Source: a virus. From it: a stretch of DNA of 44,375 nucleotides. Numbering within the stretch: the first letter of the stretch is position 1; the number at the start of each line of letters is the position of its first letter. The DNA is taken from IMG/VR virus record IMGVR_UViG_3300050821_004247, positions 1-44,375 of that record, one strand, 5' to 3'. The notes beneath the pieces were generated by a model, which saw only the letters and a list, made by a program, of their open reading frames with translations, was not told the DNA's origin and did no database searches. Of this stretch, positions 1 to 6,116 are shown piece by piece. A program made the translations under genes and the position numbers.

Positions 1-22
1 CCGCGTCCGTGTAGGCGCTCAT
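1..22 (-). CDS. 5' end of small cysteine-rich protein that continues at 44375 if circular
   Basis: An ATG at 22-20 overlaps the stop of the gene at 19..357 by the ATGA arrangement used throughout this operon. It reads seven codons (MSAYTDA) plus one base off the window edge. Joined to base 44375 it continues in frame without a stop into the cysteine-rich gene at 44080..44375, giving a protein of about 105 residues. This is the main evidence that the window is a circular unit. The continuation is inferred, not observed. Confidence 0.6.
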
Positions 23-357
23 TCGCCGTCCTCCCGGTCGTAGCCGTCCGCCGTGCAACCCATCTGCCCGCACGAACCGCAGTAAGCCTCCCGTGCGAGT
101 GGCGCGACGTCCTCCGGATCGAACGTGAACCGAGAATCATCGCCGACCATGACGCAGACCACTCGGCCCGTGCGGACTTCTTCCGGTTCCTCGTCGTATA
201 CCCACTCGCCTGCGTCGTCGTCGTACCACTCGCAGGGTCCCGGTTCGGTTTCCCATCCCATCACGTACCAAGCGACCCCCCCGTGCCCGCGTACTGTGTA
301 CGCGTCCGCCGGGAATGTCTCGTCGTCCGTCTCGTAGGCCGGTCGTTTCGTTCGCAT
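19..357 (-). CDS. conserved phage protein, WYVMGWE / CGSCGQMGC type, unknown function
   Basis: A 112-residue acidic protein. The start at 357 is chosen over an upstream in-frame ATG because it follows the strong ribosome site GAGAGGACGAACC shared with other genes here. The N-terminal half carries GGVAWYVMGWE and an acidic tyrosine/tryptophan-rich stretch; the middle has GRVVCVMVGDD; the C-terminus has CGSCGQMGC, a possible zinc or metal knuckle. I recognise the general pattern from uncharacterised phage proteins but know no function. It lies in the minus-strand early-type cassette, with its leader carrying the repeated structured element at 358..483, and its stop overlaps the next gene start. 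Confidence 0.75.
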   Translation of the reverse strand: MRTKRPAYETDDETFPADAYTVRGHGGVAWYVMGWETEPGPCEWYDDDAGEWVYDEEPEEVRTGRVVCVMVGDDSRFTFDPEDVAPLAREAYCGSCGQMGCTADGYDREDGE

Positions 358-483
358 CTCGGTTCGTCCTCTCGATCGTTCCGGGCGGGCACCATTGCTC
401 GCCGGGCCGGGGCGGATCGCCGTCCGCCCTAGTCGCCTCACTAGTGCCCACCATCGCACGGCGGGCACCGATCAGACGGCTAG
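358..483 (-). promoter_or_regulatory. repeated structured leader/hairpin element, copy A
   Basis: Read on the minus strand it begins at the stop codon of the upstream gene (CTAGCCGTCT). It forms a 9-bp hairpin with the 7-nt loop GTGCGAT (444..468), then carries TGAGGCGACTA, a second 7-bp hairpin with loop CGGCGA (410..429), then CAATGGTGCCCGCC and the ribosome site GAGAGGACGAACC. Copies with compensatory stem changes occur at 43962..44083, partly at 43490..43551, and in degenerate form at 1065..1179. It may be a terminator/leader, an RNA processing site or an attenuator. Confidence 0.65.
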
Positions 484-1064
484 GACGCGGCGCGGACGCG
501 TTCCCGTTCCGCGTGCGTCCACAGCATGCGCTCGCCGTGCGCGAGTCCGTCCCGGATGCGCTCGCCGTTGTAGACGACGACGCGGTCCGCCGTGGCGTGA
601 CACTCGGACATCGCCGAGTCCGGACGGCGGACGTAGAGGCGGTCAATCTTGAGTGCGACGCAGACCCGCAGAGCGAAGTCCGCCCACGACGCGCACTCGC
701 CAGCACTCGCACGCGCCTTGTCCAGCGCACGGCGGACGGTCCGGAATGTCTCGGACATCGCCTTGACGTCCGATTCCCGCACGCGATGCTTTGCGAACTC
801 GAACTCCCACCCGTAGAGATCGCCCGGTTTCTCGATCTCGCCTTGTGCGGTTACGCGGAAGTCCTCTAGATCGAGTCCGTAGGGCTTCCGCATGCGGTAC
901 GCGTCGAAGCCACCCGCGTAGCTGAATGATACGCCGTCCTCGTCGCGTTCGTAGTCCGCCGCGTTCCCAAACGCCAAAACCGGGTGGCAGAATCCGTGCT
1001 CCCGGTCGATCCGTAGCCATGCGGCGCGGATGCGCGTTTTCGTCTCTGTCGTCTCGTCGGTCAT
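480..1064 (-). CDS. hypothetical protein, early-type cassette
   Basis: A 194-residue protein starting MTDETTETKTRI. The start at 1064 is set by the GAGAGGACGAACC ribosome site just upstream; a longer in-frame start at 1187 would translate the leader element and is rejected. The N-terminal half is rich in aromatic and charged residues (HGFCHP, FSYAGGFDAYRM, LYGWEFEFAKH), and the C-terminal half is helical and basic. No family is recognised. It is separated from both neighbours by copies of the repeated leader/hairpin element, unlike the tightly overlapping genes further upstream. Confidence 0.75.
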   Translation of the reverse strand: MTDETTETKTRIRAAWLRIDREHGFCHPVLAFGNAADYERDEDGVSFSYAGGFDAYRMRKPYGLDLEDFRVTAQGEIEKPGDLYGWEFEFAKHRVRESDVKAMSETFRTVRRALDKARASAGECASWADFALRVCVALKIDRLYVRRPDSAMSECHATADRVVVYNGERIRDGLAHGERMLWTHAERERVRAAS

Positions 1065-1179
1065 GTCGGTTCGTCCTCTCAGTTTCGGGCGGGCACCATT
1101 GCCCACGCGATCGCCAGCACTCGCCGAGTGTAGCGACCCGTACCCACCCGGCGACCCCGGGCGGGCACGGATAGCGCAC
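1065..1179 (-). promoter_or_regulatory. repeated structured leader/hairpin element, degenerate copy D
   Basis: On the minus strand, directly after the stop of the gene at 1180, there is a 12-bp hairpin with two G-U pairs (1140..1168, arms GTGCCCGCCCGG and CCGGGTGGGTAC). It is followed by a diverged CTAC...GGCGATC stretch, GGGCAATGGTGCCC and the same GAGAGGACGAACC ribosome site. The order of parts matches copies A and C, but the central sequence is diverged. Confidence 0.5.
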
Positions 1180-1566
1180 TCACTCACGGATCAAGGTTTC
1201 GGGGATCGCCTGCTTACCCGTTCCGACCGTCCGAAACGTGGCATGCGTCGCCGTCTCGATCGTCCGCCCGGTCCCGGACTGATAGAACCGGTCGGCTTTC
1301 CACGGGTTGAATGAGACACGGACCGGGGTCGCCGTCCCGGGGTCGCTACAGGGACATCGCGCGCAGTCGCAGACCGTCCCCTCTGCCCACGCGACGACCT
1401 TCCGCCGTCCCAGGCGACGCATGCGCGCTAGGGACGCGTCCGAGACGACGAACCGGACATCCGTGAGGCAGACACTCGCCGGGGTCGCGACGACGCGTCC
1501 CTTGACGGTTACGCTGTATCCGCCTCGGTGTAGGTTCCAGTGGACGCGGACGCGCGCCTCAGACAT
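1180..1566 (-). CDS. VRVHWNL-family phage protein, paralogue 1
   Basis: A 128-residue protein starting MSEARVRVHWNL. It is a clear paralogue of the protein at 1741..2097. Both share the N-terminal VRVHWNL, then A.VCL.D.RF.VSDA, a basic patch and aWvEGT.C.C, and N-P after a beta-type stretch near the C-terminus. Widespread phage proteins of unknown function have this architecture. Its start overlaps by 8 bases the end of the 61-residue gene at 1559..1744, so it is translated from one polycistronic message. Its stop is followed by the structured element copy D. Confidence 0.75.
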   Translation of the reverse strand: MSEARVRVHWNLHRGGYSVTVKGRVVATPASVCLTDVRFVVSDASLARMRRLGRRKVVAWAEGTVCDCARCPCSDPGTATPVRVSFNPWKADRFYQSGTGRTIETATHATFRTVGTGKQAIPETLIRE

Positions 1567-1744
1567 CGGACTGCTCGTAGGTTTGCGTGATGCGTGTCGC
1601 GCGGGTTTCGGCAATGGCTGCCGTGCGACCGTAGACCGTCGCGACAAGATCGCCCGTCCGCGTATCGTGGAGTTCGACGAAGAACGCGTCGTCACGGTCC
1701 TTGCTGAATTGACGGTATGTCTTGCCGATCCGGAGGCGGTTCAT
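1559..1744 (-). CDS. small hypothetical protein between two paralogues
   Basis: 61 residues (MNRLRIGKTYRQF...). The start overlaps the stop of the upstream gene by four bases (ATGA) and the stop overlaps the downstream start by eight, which supports a real gene in a translationally coupled operon. The sequence is mixed alpha/beta, with VELHDTRTGDLVATVYGRT in the middle resembling a short beta hairpin. No family is recognised. Confidence 0.65.
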   Translation of the reverse strand: MNRLRIGKTYRQFSKDRDDAFFVELHDTRTGDLVATVYGRTAAIAETRATRITQTYEQSDV

Positions 1745-2097
1745 CGAACCACCCGCGTGACGGGCTTGCGGTCCCGGTCAATCGAGAAATGGACGTGCAT
1801 CGCCTCGCGCACGTCCTCGCCGTCCGCCGTCCGGAACTGCTCATCTCGGAACGGGTTGTAGGTGACGAACGTGCCCGCATGCCCGCCGTCACAGCCGCAC
1901 GGCGTACCCTCTACCCAGGCATGCACCCACCGTCCGCGCTTCTTCCGACACATCTCGCGACCCGCGTCCGAGACAATGAAGCGCGCATCTCGCAGACAGA
2001 CGGCGGACGCGTACCGATACGCTCCCGGACGCGTGGGAAGGGTCCGGACAACAAAGTCCTTGCGGGTCAGGTTCCAGTGGACGCGGACGCGGCTCAT
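1741..2097 (-). CDS. VRVHWNL-family phage protein, paralogue 2
   Basis: 118 residues starting MSRVRVHWNLTRK. It aligns along its length with the product of 1180..1566 (VRVHWNL, VCLRDARFIVSDAG, HAWVEGTPCGC, TYNPFRDEQF), so the pair arose by duplication, with a small gene in front of each. Four-base ATGA overlaps link it to both neighbours. The function is unknown; the cysteines near the middle (CGCDGGH) could bind metal. Confidence 0.75.
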   Translation of the reverse strand: MSRVRVHWNLTRKDFVVRTLPTRPGAYRYASAVCLRDARFIVSDAGREMCRKKRGRWVHAWVEGTPCGCDGGHAGTFVTYNPFRDEQFRTADGEDVREAMHVHFSIDRDRKPVTRVVR

Positions 2098-2288
2098 GCC
2101 CACGCGTCCCACGTCACGGCGTACCCGCAACGCTCTGCCTCTAGCCCGTGACGGTCGCAGCAACGCGCTACGATCGTTCCCTTGGTTGCGGTCGCTGTCG
2201 CGTCCTGTCGGCAGAACTGTCCGGCGCGGTCCGCCTCGCAACGCTCTGTCGCCTCACAGAGCGCGGGTTCCTTGGTGTCGGTTGTCAT
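2094..2288 (-). CDS. small cysteine-rich hypothetical protein, first gene of operon
   Basis: 64 residues (MTTDTKEPALCEATERCEADRAGQ...). It has cysteines at C-x5-C, then FC and CC-x2-H, possibly metal-binding. The start has the GAGAGGACGAACC ribosome site ending four bases before ATG. It is the promoter-proximal gene of the overlapping set 2288 to 1180 and is preceded by a leader with a 7-bp hairpin (CGATCCG/CGGATCG). Confidence 0.7.
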   Translation of the reverse strand: MTTDTKEPALCEATERCEADRAGQFCRQDATATATKGTIVARCCDRHGLEAERCGYAVTWDAWA

Positions 2289-2367
2289 GTCGGTTCGTCC
2301 TCTCGGTGCCGATCCGCGTGAGTGCGGACGGATCGCGGACCCTTCGCCGGGGTCGCGATGGCTGTCT

Positions 2368-2396
2368 GACTACCTGATTTTTAGAATCGGTGTCAA
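2368..2396 (-). promoter_or_regulatory. putative promoter for the 2288 operon
   Basis: The minus strand has TTGACA (2391..2396), then 17 bases, then GTAGTC (TAGTCA with an 18-base spacer), about 80 bases before the first ATG of the operon. The -35 is a perfect sigma-70 consensus and the -10 only weakly fits TAnnnT. The other candidate promoters here (12756, 34404, 37005) also pair a good -35 with a poor -10. Confidence 0.5.
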
Positions 2397-3396
2397 TGGA
2401 GTAGCGGAATGGCGCGAGATTGCTCAGGGCAAGAGAATCGAACGAACGCTCGATCACGTCCAGATCGTTGTAGTTTATACAATTGCCGGCGGTCTGTCTG
2501 GTCCGTCTCTACGCGCACGCGAACCGGGGACCCCTGCCACCCGGGTAGCGACCGCGCGACCCCTGACAGACACAAGAACCGGGTCCCTTGCCACCCACCC
2601 CACGGACATCGCAGGGAAGACGGTCTGAGTGTCGATCAGACGGCGGGGGATGGGCGGGGCTGCCCCCCGTCAGAGCGACCATGGACAAGACCGGCGGACC
2701 CCGATCGCCCATGGCTCGCCCCTCGCCCCGGAATGTACCTGAGACGGACTTTTCATCGAGCTACCGACCGTCCTGCCGCAGGTCCAAGGCGGCGAGGCGC
2801 TGCCGCGAGCACCAACCCGCCGTCAGGGTGCCGAATCAGCCGTCTAGCAGCGTGCGGCGCGACGATCTGCCCGAATCCGCGCCGAATCGACCGATTTCGC
2901 AGCGAATCCGCGACTTTCGAGGCAAAACCGCGCGATTTCGATGCGAAAGAGGCGGAAACGCACGAAAATCGCGTGTTTTCGTCGTTTTTCGGGTCCCCCA
3001 CTCACGATCCTGGGTGAAAGGGGGAGTTGTGAGGGGGAAAGAGGGGTTTTCCCCCTCACGTTGTCTCGGATTCGAGGCGGTTCGGCTAGCGTTCGGTCTG
3101 GCGGACGGAGCACGGAGGCCAAGCTCGCGTGGGTCCCTCCCCGCGCTCGGGGTCCCTATCCTGGTCCCCCCCTACCCCCCCTGTCCTTCCCCTGGTGAGA
3201 ATGGTTCCTGGGAAGTGGGTGAGTCGGTCGTAACGTGTCGCGGCCCGTCCGCAGCCGGTGAGGGGGACACGGGGACGGGGCAGCGCGGTCCCGATCGCCC
3301 ACGCGCGTCATCTGCCTCGCTGCCTCAACGGATCGCAGCGGACTGTACGCGCGACGCCGTCCGGTGTCGGACACCGGCACCCTCAGAGGGGTGCTC
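2397..3396. other. about 1 kb non-coding region with direct repeats and iteron-like sequence
   Basis: Open frames exist but have no ribosome sites and read as low-complexity Arg/Pro/Ser peptides, so none is called. Visible structure: an AT-rich patch around 2470..2485; an imperfect direct repeat of about 21 bases (2521..2542 and 2576..2596, GAACCGGG-x-CCC-TGCCACCC); a stretch at 2870..2990 dense in CGAATC, CGATTTCG and related words and locally AT-richer than its flanks; and the hairpin at 3029..3059. The region could hold an origin, a packaging signal or operator sites. I cannot decide which. Confidence 0.5.
3029..3059. terminator. perfect 12-bp inverted repeat, hairpin terminator candidate
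   Basis: The arms GTGAGGGGGAAA and TTTCCCCCTCAC are separated by a 7-base loop. The stem is fully paired. The A/T ends of the stem give a short U tract only within the hairpin. It lies in the non-coding region between two minus-strand operons and could work in either direction. Confidence 0.5.
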
Positions 3397-3606
3397 CTAC
3401 ACCCGGGGGGATGGGCGCTTCAAGGGGGGTGGAACCCGTGTGCCGTGCTCGGCGAGCGCTAGGGCGAGGATGCGCCGGAGGAGATTCGGCAGCGTCCGCC
3501 CCTCGGTGTGTGCCTGCGCCTGGAGATGCGTGCCCTGCGCCCGGGTGAGCAGCACGTTCACGCGGTGGGTGAAGCGCTCGGGGGCGGGCGGCCGGCGTCG
3601 GCTCAT
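3397..3606 (-). CDS. ribbon-helix-helix-like small protein
   Basis: 69 residues. After a basic N-terminus, residues about 14-45 read RVNVLLTRAQGTHLQAQAHTE then GRTLPNLLRRIL, the beta-strand, helix, helix pattern of MetJ/Arc-type DNA-binding proteins. The C-terminus is Pro/Arg-rich. The start overlaps the upstream stop by ATGA, making it the last gene of a three-gene minus-strand unit (3976 to 3397). A role as repressor or antitoxin-like regulator is possible but not shown. Confidence 0.6.
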   Translation of the reverse strand: MSRRRPPAPERFTHRVNVLLTRAQGTHLQAQAHTEGRTLPNLLRRILALALAEHGTRVPPPLKRPSPRV

Positions 3607-3821
3607 CAGCGCGCCTCGTCGAGCGTCTTGAAGGCGGCGATCCAGCCGCCGACGAAGCCCATCGCGATCCCGGCGTCCGTGGTGCTGTAGAGCGGGTCGC
3701 CCGTGACCGGCCCCACGAAGAAGTAGACCGTGTCGTCCTCGGCCATCGCGCGGAGCAGGAAGGGCGCGATGGGGACACGCGCCACGGCGGCGAGAATCGC
3801 GCGTTGGTCCTCGGTCGTCAT
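3606..3821 (-). CDS. small hypothetical protein
   Basis: 71 residues (MTTEDQRAILAAVARVP...FKTLDEAR). It is hydrophobic and helical in its N-terminal half, with AMGFVGGWIAAFKTL near the end. ATGA overlaps on both sides put it inside a three-gene unit with a small membrane protein upstream and a ribbon-helix-helix protein downstream. Its last five residues, LDEAR, are the same as those of the upstream protein; both genes end in closely similar DNA, which may be a small duplication. No family recognised. Confidence 0.6.
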   Translation of the reverse strand: MTTEDQRAILAAVARVPIAPFLLRAMAEDDTVYFFVGPVTGDPLYSTTDAGIAMGFVGGWIAAFKTLDEAR

Positions 3822-3976
3822 CGCGCCTCGTCGAGCACGCGGCGCATTTCGCGGAAGATGGCGGCTTCGCCGGGGGTGAAGGTGTTGCGCGCCTTGTAGT
3901 CGATGAAGATCAAGTAGCCGAGGCCGACGATTTCGACGAGGCCGAAGACCAGGAGGGCGGCGAGGATGATGGTCAT
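3818..3976 (-). CDS. small single-TM protein
   Basis: 52 residues: MTIILAALLVFGLVEIVGLGYLIFIDYKAR, then a hydrophilic helix ending RRVLDEAR. One transmembrane segment (about residues 2-26) is followed by a basic anchor, giving N-out C-in topology. The start is the first ATG after an unusual run of eight C, with no obvious ribosome site, so translation may be weak or leaderless. The stop overlaps the next start (ATGA). It could be a holin-like or membrane-anchoring protein; the evidence is only the membrane segment. Confidence 0.55.
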   Translation of the reverse strand: MTIILAALLVFGLVEIVGLGYLIFIDYKARNTFTPGEAAIFREMRRVLDEAR

Positions 3977-4050
3977 GGGGGGGGTATACACGGGCATGCG
4001 GGGTGCGCGCTAGACGTCGTCCCCCTGCCCTGCGTACAGTCCGCCTCGAC

Positions 4051-4287
4051 ATGGCGACCTGGACCGGAGTCGTGATTGGGTGGATTGTCGTGTGCTCGAC
4101 GGCGGTGTTTCCGGACCCGCGCTGGGGGAATCCGCCGATCACGCTCTTTCCGACGCAGGCGGCGTGCATCGCGGCGAATCAGTGGGCGACGGCGTGGATT
4201 GCGGACCTGGCGCGGCGCGACCCACGGCCGCAAGACAAGAACGAGCACTTGACGTGCTGGTGCGACCACGTCACGCCGGCCAAGTGA
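4051..4287 (+). CDS. small membrane-associated or secreted protein
   Basis: 78 residues starting MATWTGVVIGWIVVCSTAVF, a hydrophobic N-terminal segment acting as signal or anchor. It is followed by PDPRWGNPPITLF, ACIAANQWATAWIADLARRDP and a terminal TCWCDHVTPAK. An in-frame ATG at 4003 lies in the divergent promoter region and is not favoured. Two cysteines close to the C-terminus suggest disulphide or metal binding outside the membrane. It is followed 28 bases later by another secreted-type gene. Confidence 0.55.
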   Translation: MATWTGVVIGWIVVCSTAVFPDPRWGNPPITLFPTQAACIAANQWATAWIADLARRDPRPQDKNEHLTCWCDHVTPAK

Positions 4288-4315
4288 GTGCGCGGCAGAA
4301 AGAAAAGGGGGAGAC

Positions 4316-4567
4316 ATGAAGAATCGACTGATGCTTGCGGCGGGCTGCGCCGTCCTCTGGGCCGTCCCGGCGGGGGCGTGGGTGCAGCACCGCGCCTACA
4401 CGACGCACAGCGGGACCTACGTCGCCCCGCACATGCAGACCGCGCCGAACGGGACGCGGCTGGACAACTGGAGCACGCGGGGGAACGCGAACCCGTTGAC
4501 GGGGCGACGGGGGACGGAACCGGCGTATCCGATGCCCCACTTGCGTTCGGACGGGACTTACCGGTAG
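4316..4567 (+). CDS. secreted small protein with PHM.TAPNG...NWST.GN.NPLTG motif
   Basis: 83 residues. An N-terminal signal peptide (MKNRLMLAAGCAVLWAVPAGA) ends near residue 21. The mature part contains GTYVAPHMQTAPNG, then DNWSTRGNANPLTGRRGTEP. This matches a motif common in small bacterial secreted proteins of unknown function, in which PHxRTxPDG is followed by NxxxxGNVNPYTG and GT. The ribosome site GGGGGAG precedes the ATG. Such a host-type exported protein on a phage may be a moron acting on the envelope of the lysogen. Confidence 0.7.
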   Translation: MKNRLMLAAGCAVLWAVPAGAWVQHRAYTTHSGTYVAPHMQTAPNGTRLDNWSTRGNANPLTGRRGTEPAYPMPHLRSDGTYR

Positions 4568-4614
4568 AGTCCGGGCTGTCGGTTCGGTCCTGCCTTTGAT
4601 CGGTCAGGAACACG

Positions 4615-4651
4615 CGCCCCGGGGGTCGCCGCCCTCGGGGCGTTTGTGTGT
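4615..4651 (+). terminator. intrinsic terminator after the secreted protein gene
   Basis: The arms CGCCCCG and CGGGGCG (4615..4642) are followed by TTTGTGTGT. The placement 48 bases after the plus-strand stop and just before a convergent minus-strand gene end fits transcription termination. Confidence 0.65.
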
Positions 4652-4658
4652 CTAGGGT

Positions 4659-4838
4659 TCAGCCTGTCTCCCGCACGGTGATCCGCACGGTGGACCCCGT
4701 GACCGTGATGAAAAGCCCCGTGACCCCACGCTGCTCGTCCACTTCCGTTTCGATCTGCACGGTGCCGCCCATGTGGTCGGGCCACGGCGCGAGCGCCATG
4801 ACGAGCGCCCCGTAGACGAACTGTTCGATCGCACTCAT
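4659..4838 (-). CDS. small hypothetical protein
   Basis: 59 residues (MSAIEQFVYGALVMALAPWP...VRITVRETG). A hydrophobic N-terminal segment of about 15 residues is followed by alternating beta-type sequence (TVQIETEVDE, GLFITVTG, VRITVRE). The start overlaps the upstream stop by ATGA. It is the last gene of the 5547 to 4659 unit. No family recognised. Confidence 0.55.
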   Translation of the reverse strand: MSAIEQFVYGALVMALAPWPDHMGGTVQIETEVDEQRGVTGLFITVTGSTVRITVRETG

Positions 4839-5077
4839 TCTGAGCGTCCCTTCAATCGCCGCTTCTCGACGGCGATCTCGCGTTCCAGGCGGTCGATCTC
4901 CCGCTGGAGGATCGGCCCGGCGCGGGCGACGTCGGCCTCGGCGGCGCGGATGGCGTCCTGGATGGCGCGGCGGGTGCGCCGGGTGGCGCGGGACCGCCAC
5001 CAGCCGGCGAGCCAGCCGAGGATCGCGCCGAGAACGACGCTGCCGCCGAGGAACCGCCAGTCCCAGTTGTTCCACAT
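4835..5077 (-). CDS. single-TM coiled-coil protein, possible inner-membrane spanin-like
   Basis: 80 residues. One membrane segment (about residues 9-27, FLGGSVVLGAILGWLAGWW) is followed by a basic anchor and then a long helical coiled coil (AIQDAIRAAEADVARAG, then LQREIDRLEREIAVEKRRLK). N-terminal anchor plus coiled coil is the plan of i-spanins and of some holin accessory proteins. There is no overlapping outer lipoprotein, and the endolysin lies 25 kb away, so spanin is only one possibility. Confidence 0.5.
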   Translation of the reverse strand: MWNNWDWRFLGGSVVLGAILGWLAGWWRSRATRRTRRAIQDAIRAAEADVARAGPILQREIDRLEREIAVEKRRLKGRSE

Positions 5078-5081
5078 CGGG

Positions 5082-5363
5082 TCAGTCCTCCGTGTCGTCG
5101 GGCACCGTGACGAACTCCATCGTAAACGTGGTGAGCGGGCGGTTTGGCTTCCCGTCCGCGCGCAGTGGGCGCGCGCGCGGCACGGTGCCGTAGCACTGGT
5201 ACGCCGCCGCGACGGTCGGGAAGTGGAACGCGTCGGCGAGATGCGCCGTGAAGGTCGCCTCGCCGCCGCCGTCGTGGGCCTCGGGATCGAAGGCTGCTAG
5301 GTACTGCCCGACCGGCCCGTCACCCGTCGCCGCGAGTCCGAGGCACTTGAGCACGCACGCCAT
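5082..5363 (-). CDS. hypothetical protein
   Basis: 93 residues starting MACVLKCLGLAATGDG. The ATG at 5363 is preferred over the one six bases upstream because the GGAGG ribosome site lies at correct distance from it. It ends four bases before the next gene. Its first 44 bases overlap the end of the gene at 5320..5547. The central part (TFTAHLADAFHFPTVAAAYQCYG) is mixed, and the end (TFTMEFVTVPDDTED) is beta-like and acidic. No family recognised. Confidence 0.55.
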   Translation of the reverse strand: MACVLKCLGLAATGDGPVGQYLAAFDPEAHDGGGEATFTAHLADAFHFPTVAAAYQCYGTVPRARPLRADGKPNRPLTTFTMEFVTVPDDTED

Positions 5364-5547
5364 GGTCATCCTCCGTCAGTCGATCGAGCGTCCAGTGGCG
5401 GGTGGCGCAGTACGCCGTGAGCCACGCGAGCGAGTGGTCACGCCGGACGAGGACCCACTTGAGCACGGGGCAGGTATCGACGACGAGGCCGTCCGCCACC
5501 TTCACCGCGCAGACGAACGTCGGCGCAACGACCCGGAACCACGCCAC
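5320..5547 (-). CDS. small hypothetical protein, GTG start
   Basis: 75 residues from a GTG at 5547 preceded by GGCGGGGG. It contains VVAPTFVCAVKVADGLVVDTCPVLKW (beta-type, two cysteines), then WLTAYCATRHWTLDRLTEDD. Its end overlaps the next gene by 44 bases, which is more than usual here, so either this end or the downstream start may be misplaced. No family recognised. Confidence 0.45.
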   Translation of the reverse strand: MAWFRVVAPTFVCAVKVADGLVVDTCPVLKWVLVRRDHSLAWLTAYCATRHWTLDRLTEDDHGVRAQVPRTRGDG

Positions 5548-5567
5548 CCCCGCCGGGGTAGCACAGA

Positions 5568-5593
5568 CCCCCTAGGCAGCGCGAGGGGGTTTT
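5568..5593 (+). terminator. hairpin with T run in the divergent gap
   Basis: CCCCCT (5568..5573) pairs with AGGGGG (5584..5589) and TTTT follows at once. The polarity is plus. It lies between a minus-strand operon start (5547) and a plus-strand gene start (5608), so it would stop plus-strand or antisense transcription before the 5608 gene. Confidence 0.5.
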
Positions 5594-5607
5594 GCTAGAT
5601 CGCGCGC

Positions 5608-5814
5608 ATGGGCGATCCGTGGCGGCACGCGCTCTGCACCGGGTGCTACGCCGAGGCGCAGCCGGGCCGGCGACCGCATCTTGTCGTCGGCGCACCCGCC
5701 GAGACGTGTTGCGGCTGCGGCGGCGACGCCGACCCGCCGGTCTACTACCGCGCGCCGCCGGGGGACTTCGCGTGCAACGGGACGCACGTCCCCGAGATGG
5801 ACGACGCGTCGTGA
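5608..5814 (+). CDS. small cysteine-rich (zinc-ribbon-like) protein
   Basis: 68 residues. CTGC near residue 10 and CCGCGG near residue 34 form two cysteine knuckles about 24 residues apart, the spacing of a small zinc ribbon; the end reads PPVYYRAPPGDFACNGTHVPEMD. Function unknown. It is followed 13 bases later by the gene at 5828. Confidence 0.6.
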   Translation: MGDPWRHALCTGCYAEAQPGRRPHLVVGAPAETCCGCGGDADPPVYYRAPPGDFACNGTHVPEMDDAS

Positions 5815-5827
5815 GAGGAGAAGGCTA

Positions 5828-6085
5828 GTGCCTAGTGTCAGCGATAAGCAGAGGCGCTTTTTCGGCGCAGAACTCGGGCGCAAGCGCGCCGGGCAGGCCA
5901 CCGATACGAACATGTCGGAGTCGCAGTTGGAGGACTTCGCGAAAGCGGTGACGACGCCGAACGCGCCGAAGGCGCGTCCGCTCCCGATGCGGAAGGGACC
6001 GCCGCCGAAGAAGAATGCGCCGCTCTCCAGCCGGAACCCGACCCCGATGCCCGATCGCGGCACGAAGGAACCCTGGGAACACTGA
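5828..6085 (+). CDS. small basic phage protein, SDKQRRFFGAELGRKRAG type
   Basis: 85 residues from GTG 5828, chosen because AGGAG ends seven bases upstream. The start VPSVSDKQRRFFGAELGRKRAG matches the opening of many short phage proteins (S-K-x-Q-R-R-F/M-x-x-A) that are otherwise uncharacterised. The rest is Lys/Pro-rich and probably disordered (GPPPKKNAPLSSRNPTP). The gene converges on the membrane-protein gene at 6117. Confidence 0.6.
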   Translation: MPSVSDKQRRFFGAELGRKRAGQATDTNMSESQLEDFAKAVTTPNAPKARPLPMRKGPPPKKNAPLSSRNPTPMPDRGTKEPWEH

Positions 6086-6116
6086 GGCGCGCGACCCGGA
6101 CCGACAATGGCGGCGA

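Noticed and set aside
2395-2480. tRNA-like look around GTTCGATTC on the minus strand
   Set aside because: The T-loop-like word lacks a pairing T-stem and no acceptor or anticodon arm can be drawn.
2588-3631. 347-codon plus frame in the 2.4-3.4 kb region
   Set aside because: No ribosome site, Arg/Pro/Ser-rich without any domain, and it crosses the 12-bp hairpin.
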